The notes under the pieces are model-generated. The model had not been told where the DNA came from. It ran no database searches and saw nothing but the letters and a program-made list of their open reading frames with translations. DNA of 64,000 bases from Anaeramoeba flamelloides (Eukaryota > Metamonada > Anaeramoebidae): NCBI GenBank assembly GCA_027625915.1, contig JANTQA010000023.1:23064001-23128000 (forward strand), written 5' to 3'. The position numbers and the translations under genes were made by a program. Below, piece by piece: positions 22,781-35,100 of the stretch (positions are counted from its first letter, which is position 1; every line of letters begins with the position of its first letter).

Positions 22781-23350
22781 CTTAAAGGTTGTTCAAGGAG
22801 TGTTTTTTAGTCGTTAAATTTTTTTTGATTATTTTCAATTTTTAGGTGTTTTCAGGAATATTTGATAAATACAAAACTTATCAAGACTGTTGCAATGATT
22901 CTTGAGAGTAATTTTCAATGTATTGTTGAAGAAATATTTCTTAATTACAATTTTTTATTGAAGTTTTTTTTTAATTTTTTGAAAACAAGAAAACTTATTT
23001 TTTCAGACTTTAAACAATATTTTTTTCGCTTAATAAATCAAAATTTAATTGATAAATTGTATTTAAAATTCTGTCAAATATTCATTTATTTAATCTCATC
23101 TATACCTCAATTAGGGTTATTTATTGTGCTTGAAAAACGTATATTTATAATTAAAAATATTAATCAAAACTTAAAAAATAATTTCTTACAAAATCAAGAC
23201 TTTTCAACCTTAATTCAAAAAAATATTTTAATATTTTCAAGAATTAACTTGATTTTTAATAAAAATAATAGATGAGTTCTTTTTTTTTGCCATATTGGTA
23301 ATATGTGAAAATTTTAATTCATAAAATAGGTTCCTAAGTAATTAATTATT
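22780..23350 (+). repeat. Duplicated segment with a 138-codon open frame
   Basis: The segment recurs in the same direction at about 29985-30560: shared TTTTCAGG(A/G)ATATTTGATA near 22850 and 30066, then TTTCAAGAATTGACTT-like and TATATTGGTAA blocks at the far end. Here the part after the TTTTCAG (22862-23275) is open for 138 codons, which is long for such AT-rich DNA. It codes for helical, Leu/Phe-rich sequence such as MILESNFQCIVEEIFLN and FSDFKQYFFRLINQNLIDK. The order faintly recalls the SAPS domain of PP6 regulatory subunits; that is a weak guess. There is no ATG at its head, so it would be an internal or last exon. Confidence 0.35.
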
Positions 23351-23516
23351 AAGAAGTGGTTCAGCAAGATAGTTTATCAAAGTTAAACCAGAAATTACAT
23401 ACAAAAATAGAGTGTACAATAGAAATATTTATCTTCCTGAAATCATATTATATTTGTGTTTTCACAAGTTCTTGATAAATTTTATTGTTAACATAAGGGA
23501 AAGTCTTAAAAGTAAC

Positions 23517-23519
<3 letters not shown>

Positions 23520-23547
<28 letters not shown>
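23520..23547. repeat. Poly-T tract, about 28 bases
   Basis: A long pure T run. It is not at the end of any recognised retroposed sequence. Confidence 0.8.
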
Positions 23548-23548
<1 letters not shown>

Positions 23549-23549
23549 A

Positions 23550-24507
23550 AAATAATAAAAGTTGCCATTAAGGTTATCTAATATATCTATTAAAAGAATT
23601 TTGAAAAACGATAATCCTAAGAAAAAAACAATAACCATATTTTAAGTATTCTCCAATACTTATTATAACTTTTATTAATTCCAAAAAAAAATTATCAATT
23701 ATAAATTTTATAACATTTTCTTATGGTTAGAATAAAAATTTTCATGGTCACTTAAGGGGAGATAACATCGGATAGTTTCAATAATATTGAACTTATTTTT
23801 TACAATTGATTTTTTGTTAAATTGGTGGTAGGTGGGAAATGGGTAATGAGTGGTTCTCTAAAATCACGTTGACCTATCAATTACAATATTTTTTTCATCT
23901 TTGTTTTAAATATAAATGGAATTTTTCAACAATTATTAAGGGAATAAAAAATATCTAATATTTGGATCAATTGATTACAACTTTTGTTTTTTATATTGTG
24001 AATTTGTAGAATATTAAGAGTTAATAATAATTTCAGAAATATTAAATAGTGTATGCAAAAAAAACTACGAGATAATCTAATTTATCATTAAAAAAATAAT
24101 GATCAACCTTTAATTGATTTATTATTAAAAGTTGAATATAGCTAATAATTCCTCCTTACCATATTAAAAAAATTAAAAAAAAAAAGAGTTTTTGGGTCTT
24201 CATAGAGAGATAAATTTTAAATATAGTTTGTTGAAAAAGGAAAAGATCGGTAAAAATCTGAAACAAAAAATTAAAAAAAAAAAAAAATGTTGAATATTTT
24301 ATTTCTTTTTGTCTCAAAATCAAAATTTAAATTTTTTTCCTTAACTAATTAAGGCATAATGTACTAAATGTGTTAATATTAGAGAACGGATATAGGTTGA
24401 TCGTAAAAGATAAATTTATCTCAACTTTAAATAGAAATCATAAATTTAACTAAAAAATAAAAATAAATTCTATTTATATCTGACTAATTTTTAGTTTCAT
24501 TTTCGTT
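23550..24507. other. Downstream flank of the bZIP gene
   Basis: AT-rich sequence with no supported feature. The 3' UTR of the bZIP gene must lie here. Confidence 0.4.
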
Positions 24508-25920
24508 CTATTTTTTATTCGGGTTCGGATTCTTGTTCGGGTTCTTGTTCGGGTTCGGATTCTTGTTCGGGTTCGGGTTCGGGTAATGGTTGGAATTCGG
24601 ATTTAAGTTATTCTGAATGTGATTCTGATTCTGATTCTGATTCTGATTCTGAATATTAAGAATTGATGAAGCGAAAGTTTTGAAAATTCGATTTGTGAAT
24701 ATTTCATTAATATTTTGATTATTATTGTGGTTACTGTTATTGTTATTGTTATTGTCATTGTTATTATTAAATTGAAAAAGATTCTCAAAGATTTTAGTGT
24801 CAAAAAGGTTTCCTTTTAATAAGTTTCTCAGGTCTGAGATTTCTTTACATAAATTTTCATTTTTATTGCTTAATGTGACCAATTCGTCAGAAAGCTCATT
24901 ATTCCTTTCTCGAAGTTCCTTTGTTGTTGTCTCCAGATTGGCCACATAGATTTTTTTTCTTTCACGGCTCTTTTTGGCATTGATCCTGTTCCTTTCGAGA
25001 ATAATCTTTCGGCGACTATCTTCGTGTGTGGTCTTTTTTTTCTTTTTTTTATTCTTCTTGTTTTTTTTCTTTTTTTTCTTCTTCTTCTTGTTCTTGTTCT
25101 TCTTCTCCTGATGTTTTTTTTTATTCTTTTTCTTTTGACTCATTTTACCACTTTTCGAAGACTTTTTTGCTTCATCATCACCATCATTCCCCTTGCCCCT
25201 GTTTTCCACTTTGACTATTTTAGTTGACACGATTGTGAGAGCTTTACGGTTAGGGCGTGAGATTTTGATCAGCACTTTTCTTTTTTTAAAACCAGAACCA
25301 AGGACCTTCGAGCCACTAGAGGTCTTCTTAAGATCACTATCACTCTTGCTACATTTAGCTTGAAGCAAAGTGCCTTGAATCTCTGAATCTTGTTCTTGGC
25401 CTTGTGTTAAGGGCGCGACTGTAGTTTGGCTTGCAAGATCAGTTTTGTCCTTTGACGCAGCTTTGGATCGCAGGGAACCTTCGTTTTGGGTCCCACGTGA
25501 AGCCACAAGTAAATCGGAGCCTAGTTGTTTCCCTTCAAGCAAGCCATGCATTTGGCCTTGTAGTTGATCGTCACATTCCAGAGCACGCTTCCTCTCATTC
25601 CCTAAGATTTGGCTCTTTTGCTTGTCAGAGCCAATCCCAAAATCAATGGGCTTCATAAGATCCCAAAGAATCTTTTTGTCATCGTCGCTACTGTCGGCGC
25701 AATCAGACTCTTGGGAAATGAAGGTGTTGGGGATAAGAAGGTTGCTTTTCGTGTTAGTGCTGGGTTGTGCTTGTGTTTTGTCTTTGGGTAATGTGAATTC
25801 AGTTTCAGAGTTGTCAGAGTCTGAATTATTAAAAAGCGTGTCGGACAAATTAAAGCTTGGCTCACAAATCGCGTCAAAGAGTTCCTGATCTAAATTGGAT
25901 GAAAATATATCGTCAAGCAT
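24508..25920 (-). CDS. bZIP transcription factor, single exon, 470 residues
   Basis: The basic region is at residues 303-323 (LERNRINAKKSRERKK) with the invariant Asn311 and Arg319 at the N-x7-R spacing. The zipper follows with leucines at 329, 336, 343, 350, 357 and 364, six perfect heptads starting the canonical ten residues after Arg319. This predicts a dimeric nuclear DNA-binding factor of the ATF/CREB or AP-1 type. The N-terminal 250 residues are acidic and Ser/Asp-rich (MLDDIFSSNLDQELFD start, ESDCADSSDDD), a plausible activation region. A poly-Lys block (262-296) precedes the basic region and may add nuclear targeting. The C-terminus is Asn/Gln-rich and ends in Asn-Pro repeats. G+C is visibly higher than the flanks. 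A perfect TGACGTCA lies 227 bases upstream of the ATG. Target genes are unknown. Confidence 0.93.
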   Translation of the reverse strand: MLDDIFSSNLDQELFDAICEPSFNLSDTLFNNSDSDNSETEFTLPKDKTQAQPSTNTKSNLLIPNTFISQESDCADSSDDDKKILWDLMKPIDFGIGSDKQKSQILGNERKRALECDDQLQGQMHGLLEGKQLGSDLLVASRGTQNEGSLRSKAASKDKTDLASQTTVAPLTQGQEQDSEIQGTLLQAKCSKSDSDLKKTSSGSKVLGSGFKKRKVLIKISRPNRKALTIVSTKIVKVENRGKGNDGDDEAKKSSKSGKMSQKKKNKKKHQEKKNKNKKKKKKKKKNKKNKKKKKKTTHEDSRRKIILERNRINAKKSRERKKIYVANLETTTKELRERNNELSDELVTLSNKNENLCKEISDLRNLLKGNLFDTKIFENLFQFNNNNDNNNNNNSNHNNNQNINEIFTNRIFKTFASSILNIQNQNQNQNQNHIQNNLNPNSNHYPNPNPNKNPNPNKNPNKNPNPNKK

Positions 25921-26146
25921 TTAGAATTGTGGTTTTTGTGTTGATTAAGAAATTTTTTTAAACAAATATTTTGTTTGATGAAAAGTGGTGGTTGAGTTAA
26001 TTGAAAGAATTTTAAAAAACTGAGAAAGAAAGAAAGAAAGAAAGAAAAAGAATTTTTAAAAAGGATTTAAATCATTCCAAAAATTAAATAAAAAGAAAAT
26101 GATCATTTTTCTCTGAGAAAATTTTTTCTTCCCATTAATTTTCGAC

Positions 26147-26154
26147 TGACGTCA
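26147..26154. promoter_or_regulatory. Perfect CRE (TGACGTCA) upstream of the bZIP gene
   Basis: The palindromic octamer bound by ATF/CREB-type bZIP dimers lies 227 bases before the start codon of a bZIP gene, in DNA where such a G+C content is rare. Autoregulation is an inference. Confidence 0.6.
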
Positions 26155-26228
26155 CTCGTGTCTTTAGTCGAAAAAAAAAAAAATTACACCGTTTCCCACA
26201 ACATTTTCCTGGTCATGTGAACACTTTC

Positions 26229-26249
26229 AAATTCCATGTAGTGGAATTT
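26229..26249. promoter_or_regulatory. Inverted repeat AAATTCCA-N5-TGGAATTT
   Basis: A perfect 8-base inverted repeat with a 5-base spacer, about 75 bases upstream of the CRE in the same 5' flank. It could be a dimer-binding site. No named factor is claimed. Confidence 0.35.
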
Positions 26250-26254
26250 ATTTG

Positions 26255-27875
26255 GGTTTTGGAATAATTTTTCTATTTTTATCCTTTTATCATTATTTTC
26301 ATTGTTCAATATTTTAATTCTTGATTATCTCTCACCGAATATTAGGATACTTTTCATTTGTTAAGTGTACCTTTTCAGTACTTGGTTTTTCCTTTCGTTT
26401 ATTTCCGTTAATGGCTTCTTTTTTGGCTTGAGAATAAGTGTGATAAATCTCTGTTTTTTTTTTTTCAAAATAAATTTTTAAGATCAGCCTTTTTTGAAAA
26501 AAAAAATGAATAACCTTCCGTAAAACGACAACAAGAAGAGTACAAAAACCGAGGTCACTTTTTTAAATTCACTACGCGTTGTTTTTGGAAATTATTTCAA
26601 AATTTGAACGGAATAACAAGATCAAAAATCGGTAACTTTCAATTAAAAAAGTTTTTAACTCTTTTGAAAAACTTTTAATTTGAACACTTTTTGGCTATTC
26701 TCTTTTCTGAGAAACATTTTCATAAAAAGAGTTTCAGGTTTTTGAAAGTTTACATTATTTATTATTTGGTACTGATAAATTCAAAGAAATACAGCTGTTT
26801 TAGAAAAGTGTGTACCAAAACTTTTATTAGATGTTGACTGAACTGATTACAATATAAGAATTAGACAGTTTTAAGCAATATTTACAAAAATTCGATTCCA
26901 CACTTTTTTAAAAATAGCTCAACCTAAAAATTGTTGATTCATATTCGATTTTATATATTTTTTTACACATTCTTTGATTAATACATGATATAACTTTAAA
27001 TCTGAAATAATTTTATAAAATTTATTTGACTTTCAAAGGATAATTTCTCTTGAGTTGTTTTATTTGTTGAGTTAATTGATTTCAAAAATCGAAATTGAAA
27101 TAAAAATTTAATTAAATAAATAAGAATTTATCAGGAAATTTCAAAAATTTGAATGATATTTAAACCGTTATCAGTAGAAATCATTTTTATTGAACCTTTT
27201 TGGGATTTAAAAACTTTTAAAGGAATAGAAATTTATAAAATTTTGTGAAATATCATCTGAAATTTGAATCTTGTTTACTGTAAGGTTGAAAGTTTAAAAA
27301 AATTCTTGAAATTATAATCAAAGCTGGTGTTATTTTGGTTCTGGTGAAGTGTGTGTTCCAAATGAATTCTTCAGACACGCAACTAATACTAACTTTTTTC
27401 TTGTTCAAGCTTCTTACTATCTTTTATTCAACGATTAAAATAAATATTTTTGTTAAAAAAACTAAGTTTTATTTAGATTTTATTATTAATCTCCTTGAAA
27501 ACCTAACTTACCCATTCATTAGAAAAACAATTAAGAAGATATTTATCGAATCAATTTTTTGTTTAAATAAGTTAGTTGTATACAAGAACTAATAACTAAA
27601 TAAAATCCGATAATTGTCTCATATATCAAATAACTCTTAATTAGAAGTGTGTAGTTAGTGGGTATTACTAGAGAACAAAAATAAAAATCTAAAAACAGTT
27701 TTTTTTTTTTGAAAAATTAAAAATTATTTTAATCTTTGAATAAAAGATTACCCTTGATAAAAAAAAATAATATATTGTACCCTATTAATATTTTTTAACC
27801 AACAAAAAAATAAATTAATACAAAAGTAAAACTAAATTGGAAAAAATTGTTTTGTATTATATTTATTTTTTTTTT
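26255..27875. other. Intergenic stretch, nothing firm
   Basis: AT-rich sequence. An 85-codon frame at 27335-27592 begins at TTG and is hydrophobic and low in complexity. A lone TACTGATAAATTC at about 26770 looks like one end of the family C2 element. Confidence 0.4.
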
Positions 27876-27879
27876 TTTT

Positions 27880-28200
27880 ACTTCTCCTGAAACAGGAGAA
27901 GTTTTGTTGAGTGCTGTAGAGTACCTAGGTTTAATTTGAGGTGTTTTATTTTATTTATAAAATCTATCGATTTTTCAAATACATCGAAAACCCAGGAAAA
28001 CCTAATGACGCTTTTTTTAATTCGAGAAATAAAAAGACAATTTCAAAAATTTTCTTTTTATTTCTAAAATTAAAAAAAAGCTAACAGTGGTTTTCCAGGG
28101 TTCAAAATAATTTAGTAAAATCAGAGATTTAACTCAATTATTTTCAAATCCTGGAAAACCGAACAACTGTAGGTAATTTTTAATTTGGTCATATAAATGA
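27880..28200. repeat. Hairpin-rich repeat block
   Basis: It opens with a perfect hairpin, ACTTCTCCTG-AAA-CAGGAGAAGT (27880-27902). Next come GTAGAGTACCTAGG and a long foldback at 28010-28083 (CTTTTTTTAATTCGAGAAAT and its complement). It belongs with the blocks at 11555, 30690 and 35830. Confidence 0.6.
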
Positions 28201-28672
28201 TATCTATTTTTGTACTTTAATATTTTAATTATTTTTCTTCTTCTCTTTTTTTATTTAGTAAATTTTCTTTGGTTACCCCTTTATCCCAATAAGTCAATAA
28301 AATAAATAAAAATATTATATTTATTTTCACAATTCCTTCAAGTTTAATGAAAAAATTCTATTTTATTTTTTTTAGTTGGTTAATATTATAAAAAAAATTT
28401 TTAATTTTAATTATTTTCAAATAAATAAGAAGAAATGTAAAACTTTTTATTTTTTATTTTTTATAAAAATATTTAAAAGGAGTATTCTTCGACAATAACA
28501 AAATATTTTTTAAAATATTCTATTGGTGTTATTATGTACAAATATAATTTTGTATATACAATGCGTGAAAAAATTCTGATTGGATAAGAAACATATAAAT
28601 AGATAATTTTTAGTAAGATTATTTTTTTTTTTCCATTTTTTATGAAAAAGAAAATAAATTTAAAGCAATATA

Positions 28673-28868
28673 CAGCCAATTTCACTTTTAAGGCACAAAC
28701 TTGCAACGAAATTTAAGACAGAATAAAAATCTCAAATTAAGGCACAAAATTCAAATTCTAGTAAAATAAATTTTAAAAAAAAAAATTACAAATTTTGTAC
28801 CTTAATTTGAGATTTTTTTGTGCCTTAAATTTCGTTGAAAGTTTGTGCCTTAAAGGTGGAACTAACTG
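28673..28868. mobile_element. Family A MITE, 196 bp, TA-flanked
   Basis: CAGCCAATTTCACTTTTAAG at the left and GTGGAACTAACTG at the right, TA at 28671-28672 and 28869-28870. The minus-strand frame overlapping it (28473-28706) is partly MITE sequence and not a gene. Confidence 0.87.
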
Positions 28869-28871
28869 TAT

Positions 28872-29980
28872 ATATTTTACATTTTAATAGATTTTGACCT
28901 TATTTATTATCATGGCCACCATAATTATAAAATAACATAGTTTTTATTTTGAGTAATTATTAATTTAATTTTTTTTTCCCCTCTTTTTTTGAGATAATTC
29001 TTTTTATAAAATAAAAATTGATTTATAAAAGAAAAAACGAAAAATTCTTCAGAATAGTTTAACAAGAATAGTTATAATTAATAATTTAACAAATAATTTA
29101 CAAATTTTTCTCATAAATTATTTTTTTATTATAAGATCAAATTTGATTTTACAAAATACAATTTTATAGAAGATATTTCGGAATTTAGGATATTTTATCC
29201 TCAAAATTTAAAAGGAATTTATTTTAATAACAAAAATGGTTTAAATTGATATGAAGTTACTTGTGAATAAAGCCCAATGGTTTGTGAAAAAAAAATTGAA
29301 TCTATCAAATATACCTGAAAATATCCGAAAATCCAAATTACAAGAAAAGTTTTCAACCACTGTAAAACACTTTTTTAACAACTCCTAATAAACTCCAATG
29401 TATATATACTAAGTTTAAGGGTAAAATTGGCATTTTATCTTTGAAAATTTTTTTACCTAAAAAATTAGAGAAAGCAAGAAATTTTTATTTTGGGAAATAG
29501 TATTCAGACCATTTTGTGTGGAAAGAATCGGTATCTTAGATGACTGTAACATTTCTGATAATTTTCAAATGGTATTAACTAAATGAGAGAAATTGTAATT
29601 ATATGTAAAATTTCAAATTGTATATCATTATCCATAATTTTGTTATCTTAAATATAATCAAAAAATAACCGAGTAATATATAATCGTAAAATACATACTC
29701 TTACCCTACACAAGGTAAACATAGCCACACTTTATTTTACCCCCTAAACCAAAAAGAAATTGGTTTAACCAAAACATACACATACCTTACCTAGTACAAC
29801 ACATACCAAACTCATACGAATACCCTGATATAAATATACCTTTATCCTAATAGATACTAGTATCATCGAATATACTTAAAAAGTTGCAAAAAACTCTTCA
29901 TAGGGAGTTAAAGTAGAAAATTCAAAAAAAAATATTGTTTCAAAAATTAAAATTCAAAATTTACTGTTAAATTGGGTATA
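28872..29980. other. Intergenic stretch, nothing recognised
   Basis: AT-rich sequence, with a segment at 29690-29880 slightly richer in C on the plus strand. No gene supported. Confidence 0.4.
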
Positions 29981-29984
29981 TTAG

Positions 29985-30560
29985 CACTAGGGTTTGTTAG
30001 GAGTTGATAAAAAAGTGGTTTAAAGTGGTTGAACTTTTTTGGGGATTTTTGATTTTCTGGTATTTTCAGGGATATTTGATAGATTCAATTTTTTTCTCAC
30101 AAATCATTTGGTTTTATTCACAAGAAACTTTTATCAATTTAAATCATTTTTTTTTGCTATTTTTTGTTTTTTTTTCATCTTTTGGATAACAAGAAAATGA
30201 CTTTTTCCAAACTTTTTTAATAATAAAAAAATTATTACTTAATTGCTCTAAAATTTATTGATAAATGTGTTAAACTTTTATTAAATTTATATTTATTTAA
30301 TCATTTCACCCCAATTAGTTTTTTTAGTTGATATTTTTATTGAAATATACATATCTATAAATATAAACTAAATATTTTTCTTTCATACTTGATACTTCCC
30401 CACTCTAAACTAAAAAATGTGTTTCCAATTTTCAAGAATTGACTTGCTTGTTAATAAAGATAATTAAGTTACCTTTTTTCTGTTTTATATTGGTAACATG
30501 CAATTTTAAATTTCAAAAAATAGACTAAAATTCATAAATTGTTTATATGAGGATAATTGA
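29985..30560 (+). repeat. Second, decayed copy of the 22780-23350 segment
   Basis: It starts with the shared TTTTCAGGGATATTTGATAG block and ends near TATATTGGTAACATG. The frame that is open in the first copy has several stops here. It lies 7.2 kb away, in direct orientation. Confidence 0.55.
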
Positions 30561-30689
30561 TCCATTTCTTCAAACCAAAACACCATTTAGAAAAAAATTA
30601 TTTACAAGGATCTTCTTTACTATTTTTTTTACAAAAATTTTAATAACTTTAAGTTTTTTTTTTATTATTATAATTATTTAAGAAAGGCG

Positions 30690-31200
30690 ATTAAACAAAA
30701 TTACTACAGATTTATCTTATGTTTTTTTTTTAATTTTTGAAATAAATAGAAATTTCAAGTAATTTTCCTTTTATTTCCAAAAGTAAAAAAAGAAGTAGTT
30801 ATCTTTTTGATGATTTAAAAGAATTGGGCAATTTCTTTGATTTTCCTCCATCCTTTTGAATTCTAGAAACCTACAGTGAGATTTTCTTGCGTTTTCTGTT
30901 TATTTGGAAAATAAAAAGATTTTCGTTGGGTTTGTTTGAGTTTTCTATTTATTTGGAAAATCAGTTGAATTTCATGATAAAATAGAAAACCTCAACAAAA
31001 CCGAGTTACCTCATAAAGAAAATACAAAACCTCAAAAAAACCAAACAAAAATCGATTTATTTGAAAAAAACCCAGAAAACTTCCTAAATAAAAAAAAAAA
31101 CCTCAAAAAAAAAACCTAGAACACTGAAAAAATAAAATAGAAAACCTCAAGGTAACCTAGGTATTCTATGGTACTCTACGAAATTCTAATGCACTTTCTG
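30690..31200. repeat. Hairpin-rich repeat block
   Basis: A foldback at about 30720-30796 is followed by alternating GTTTTCTGTTTATTTGGAAAA and its complement-like AAACCTC/AAAAACC stretches. The block ends with CCTAGG..TCTATGGTACTCTACG, the mirror of the GTAGAGTACCTAGG flank in other blocks. The whole block is therefore roughly an inverted repeat. Confidence 0.55.
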
Positions 31201-31204
31201 AAAA

Positions 31205-32155
31205 GATAATTTTATTAAGAGTTTTTTATTATAGCAATAATATGTATAAGATTATAGTTTAATGGATATTTTTTCTTTGAAAAATGAATTAAATCAATTA
31301 TTTTTAAAAAAGAAAATAAGAAAACAAAGAAAGAAAGAAAAGAGATCAAGATAAACACAAAAAAATATATAAAAAAATAAAAAATTAAATTTAAAAGTTT
31401 AATTTTGCTTCCTAATAGTTGAATTGATTAGTGATTTTTTTCCTTTTATATTAAAATTTTCTGGATCGTTAAAATAATTTGTTGTAATAAAGAGTTCTAA
31501 ATATTTTACCAACTATAGATAAAATGAAATAAATTTCTTTATAAAGTTTTAAATTAGAATTCTATAGAAGTGTTGGATCTATAAAGTTGAGATTGTTTTA
31601 GAAATAATCTTCTTGTTGTTTTACTCATAATTTTTAAAATTTTTTTTTGAAAGTTTCACTAAATCTTGTTTTCGCAAAATCCCAGTACGAAGAAACAACT
31701 AGACTGCAAAAACCCAGATCAAGTGCCAACTTGATGGATTCTAACTAAAGTTGGATCTGTGGTTTCTTCTTTTCTATTTCAAATCTCTTTAGTTACTTCA
31801 GTTCGCTTCAGTTTCTAGAGTTTAGTTGGATTCAGTTCTCTTCAGTGCATAAGTCCAGTTCAATTTGTTTAAGATATAATCAGAATGAGTTCTTGTTTCT
31901 TTCAAATCTAATTATCAACCGGTTTACCAGTTCTCATAATAAAATTTTCTTCCTTTCTACATTCTCCAAACACTTCAAAAAAATAAAAAAAGGAGAGAAC
32001 GAGCACAAACAACCCAAAGAGGAATTTGGAAAAAGTAAAAGTTCTAAAAAATCAAAAATATTTTAACTTAATATTTTATTTGTTATATTAAATCTAAGAT
32101 TATTTAAAAAATAATTATTGAATTCATATATTGGTTATTATTATGAAATTAAAAA
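31205..32155. other. Intergenic stretch downstream of beta-adaptin
   Basis: A 73-codon plus-strand frame (31845-32066) begins at GTG and ends in a Lys/Ser-rich tail. Its 5' part is a CTTCAGTT-type imperfect repeat, so I do not call it a gene. Confidence 0.35.
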
Positions 32156-32157
32156 AA

Positions 32158-35100
32158 TCATTTGGAAGAAATTTTTTTAAATAAATCATGAAGAAAAGTG
32201 GAAACCAAATCGTTAAATGTGTTATTCGATGATCGAATTGAATAATGTATTTGCTTTGAGGATTGCACAACAGCAACCTCTAACATGACAAAAACGTTAT
32301 TAACCATTTTAATTGAAAAATATAAGATTTCAACAAAATCTTGCTTCGTTTTATCGATGAAATATATGTTTTTTTGAGAGAATTTATCAATAATGGTATA
32401 AATATCAGAAATTTGTATATCGCCAATTTCATTAACTGTTTCGTCCTCTTCGTTAATCTCTTTCCATCTTTGTAAAAATTCCTTTTTTGAGACTTTCCCC
32501 TCTTCAGAAAAAAAGATATTTAAACTAGCTTCAACTTGGAAAAAATTTATTACACTTTGATATCTAGCAGCAGCTTGTAATATTGTATTTGGCTGATCAT
32601 TTTGGATGTGCTCATTTACAATTGGACATAAGATACTTGTTTCTCTGGTTTGCTGTGGCATTACAACATCATTCAACATAAATCCACTTGGCTTTAAGCC
32701 AAAGGTATTTTTATTCATTGCTAATGCAAACTGGCCAATTGGGAAAGTGTTATGATTGGAAACAGAAAGATCAAAGTATATTTTTTTATTTCTTCTTCGA
32801 AAGGCACCTTCAATTTTCATCCCTTTTCCATTTTTTGGATCTAACAATAATTTTTTTGGTTCAATTTCAATACTAAAATCTTCAGTTTTATAATTTAATT
32901 CGCTAAAAAAGTCCATTTTTCCTAAGGACTCTCCTATTTCATTTTGATTAGAATTGTTATTTGAAATGGAACTAATTTCGTTAATTTTTGATTCAGAATT
33001 TGTTTCAATCCCTAGATTTGTTAAATCAATTAAATTTCCAATTGTTGGTGTTGTATTATTATTTGTATTTGTATTTGTATTGATATTTATATTTATATTT
33101 GTTGTGTTTTTTGTTGATTGAATTTTTTCAGATTTGGAATTTTTTTTTTTATTTTTATTAACTTTGTCTTTATGTTTCTCTTTCTCTCTCTTTTTCTCTT
33201 TTTTTGTATATTGCTCTTCATCACTATCGTCACTATTTTCAACATCTTCCTCTGATGAATCACTTTCTTTAAGATTGATTTTAACATTATACTCAAATAC
33301 TCTTGGGGGTTCATGATAAATACTCGATAGAGTTGGAATATTCCTTAATAATTCTGTTAATAATATTTGATCATATTTAAAAGTGGATGAACTAATTTTA
33401 GGCCTTTCTTGGAGAACAATTTTTTTTGCAATCTTTGGCGATGAACTTAATAATCTCCAATAAATATATCCTCGATCTCTTAAATCAGAATCATTTATTT
33501 TTTTAGTTACTAAATCTAAAACCCTCACAAGTAATTCTTCTGATTCTTCACTTTTTTGTAAAAATAATTTAATCGTGGATGTTAATAATTGAAGTTGAAC
33601 TTCTCTATTTTCCTCGACAAAGTTTTCAATTAAACTCTCAAGTAATTCTGTTGCATTATCAATGCGATCTGCATATTCTCCTAAAATCCATATCATGGCA
33701 CATTTTGCTTCATTATCATCCAATTTTTCCAAATTTTCACACAATGATGTAATAATACTTTCATATTTATTTGGATATTTTCTAAAAATATCCTATAAAT
33801 ACCGGTTATAAAAATTTTTTTTTTTTTTTTTTTGTTTTGTTTTTAAGGAAAATAAAATTTTATATCAAATATGTTAATTAAAATAATACATTAAAAGTAT
33901 TTATGTATGATAAAAGAAAAAAATTCAATATTTAAGGATATTTTTTGATGAATTAGTTTTATAATTATGATAATTTGTGATAACTTGACAATTTTGTTTT
34001 TTACAAAATTTGGAAAATTATAATTTTTGTACTATTTGGGGATTGTTTTTCAAAAGAAAAGTTCCATTACAACCAAAAAGAATTCAAAAGATAACCTTAA
34101 GGTAAATATATTTAAGCTAATTGGTTTTAATTTTGTTAAGAATCAATTTAAAATTTGTTAATTCCAAATTTAGGAAATTATTATTTTGAGAGTAGAGTTT
34201 AGATGCAATTTCAATAACTTGTTATTTCAATAGTTTTTATCTTATGTTTTTACGATAAGAAAAAAAAAAAGAATAAAGCTTAATTTTAATGTTTCATAGA
34301 AAGTGTGTATGTAAAAATTAGATGAGAAAGCTCAAAGTTAAATTTTTATTTCTTCAAATGTAAAATAACTAATAAATACAAAAAGTTCTAGAATCCTTTT
34401 TTGGTCACTTCTCAAATTAATCTTTACTCTTCATGTTCAAAAATCAAAGCGAAAGCGATCTGTATTGTAAAATTTTAATTCATTTTTCAGAGAAAATTCA
34501 ATAAAATCCATTCATAAAATAACTTGAATACAGAAACACTAAAATTGAAAAAGAATGAAGATTTACAAAAGTGTTTCATTTAAAAAAGTATCAAGATTCC
34601 ACTAAACTTACATGTCTTTAAAAATGTTTGGAAAAACAAAAAAAAATTGTAAAGCTTTTAACAACTTGGATTATCTTGATAAAACAAATCTTTTTAAACA
34701 AAAAAATACAAAATATCTTGTAAAATCTTCATTTTAATAGTTAAAAAGAATGTTTTATATTTTAATACTTTTTGAAAAAGCAAATCATAGAAATCACAGA
34801 AATCATAGAAAATCACAGAAACCTTTGGATCTCAAATTTTGATAACTTTTTGATTTTTATTTCTAACGAGTCAATTCAGTAACTTTGGTCTTTTTCTAAT
34901 TCTAAATTAGTGATAGAAAGGTGTATCTGAAAAATAGTAAACTTTGAAATTACTGTAAACTTGAACATTTTAGAATTGGAATTGAAATTGAATTTCTAAT
35001 AAATTAGATCTTCAGGTGAGATTTTTAATAAGTCCAAAATATCACTTTTTTATACTTTAAAAAATATTTTTGTTTTTGAGTCAAAAATACTTGTTTATTG

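Noticed and set aside
25024-25888. Several plus-strand frames opposite the bZIP gene
   Set aside because: They are shadows of a higher-G+C coding region and of its poly-Lys codons; the bZIP frame alone has domain and heptad structure.
28473-28706. 77-codon minus-strand frame
   Set aside because: Its first codons are family A MITE sequence and the rest is low-complexity; no independent support.
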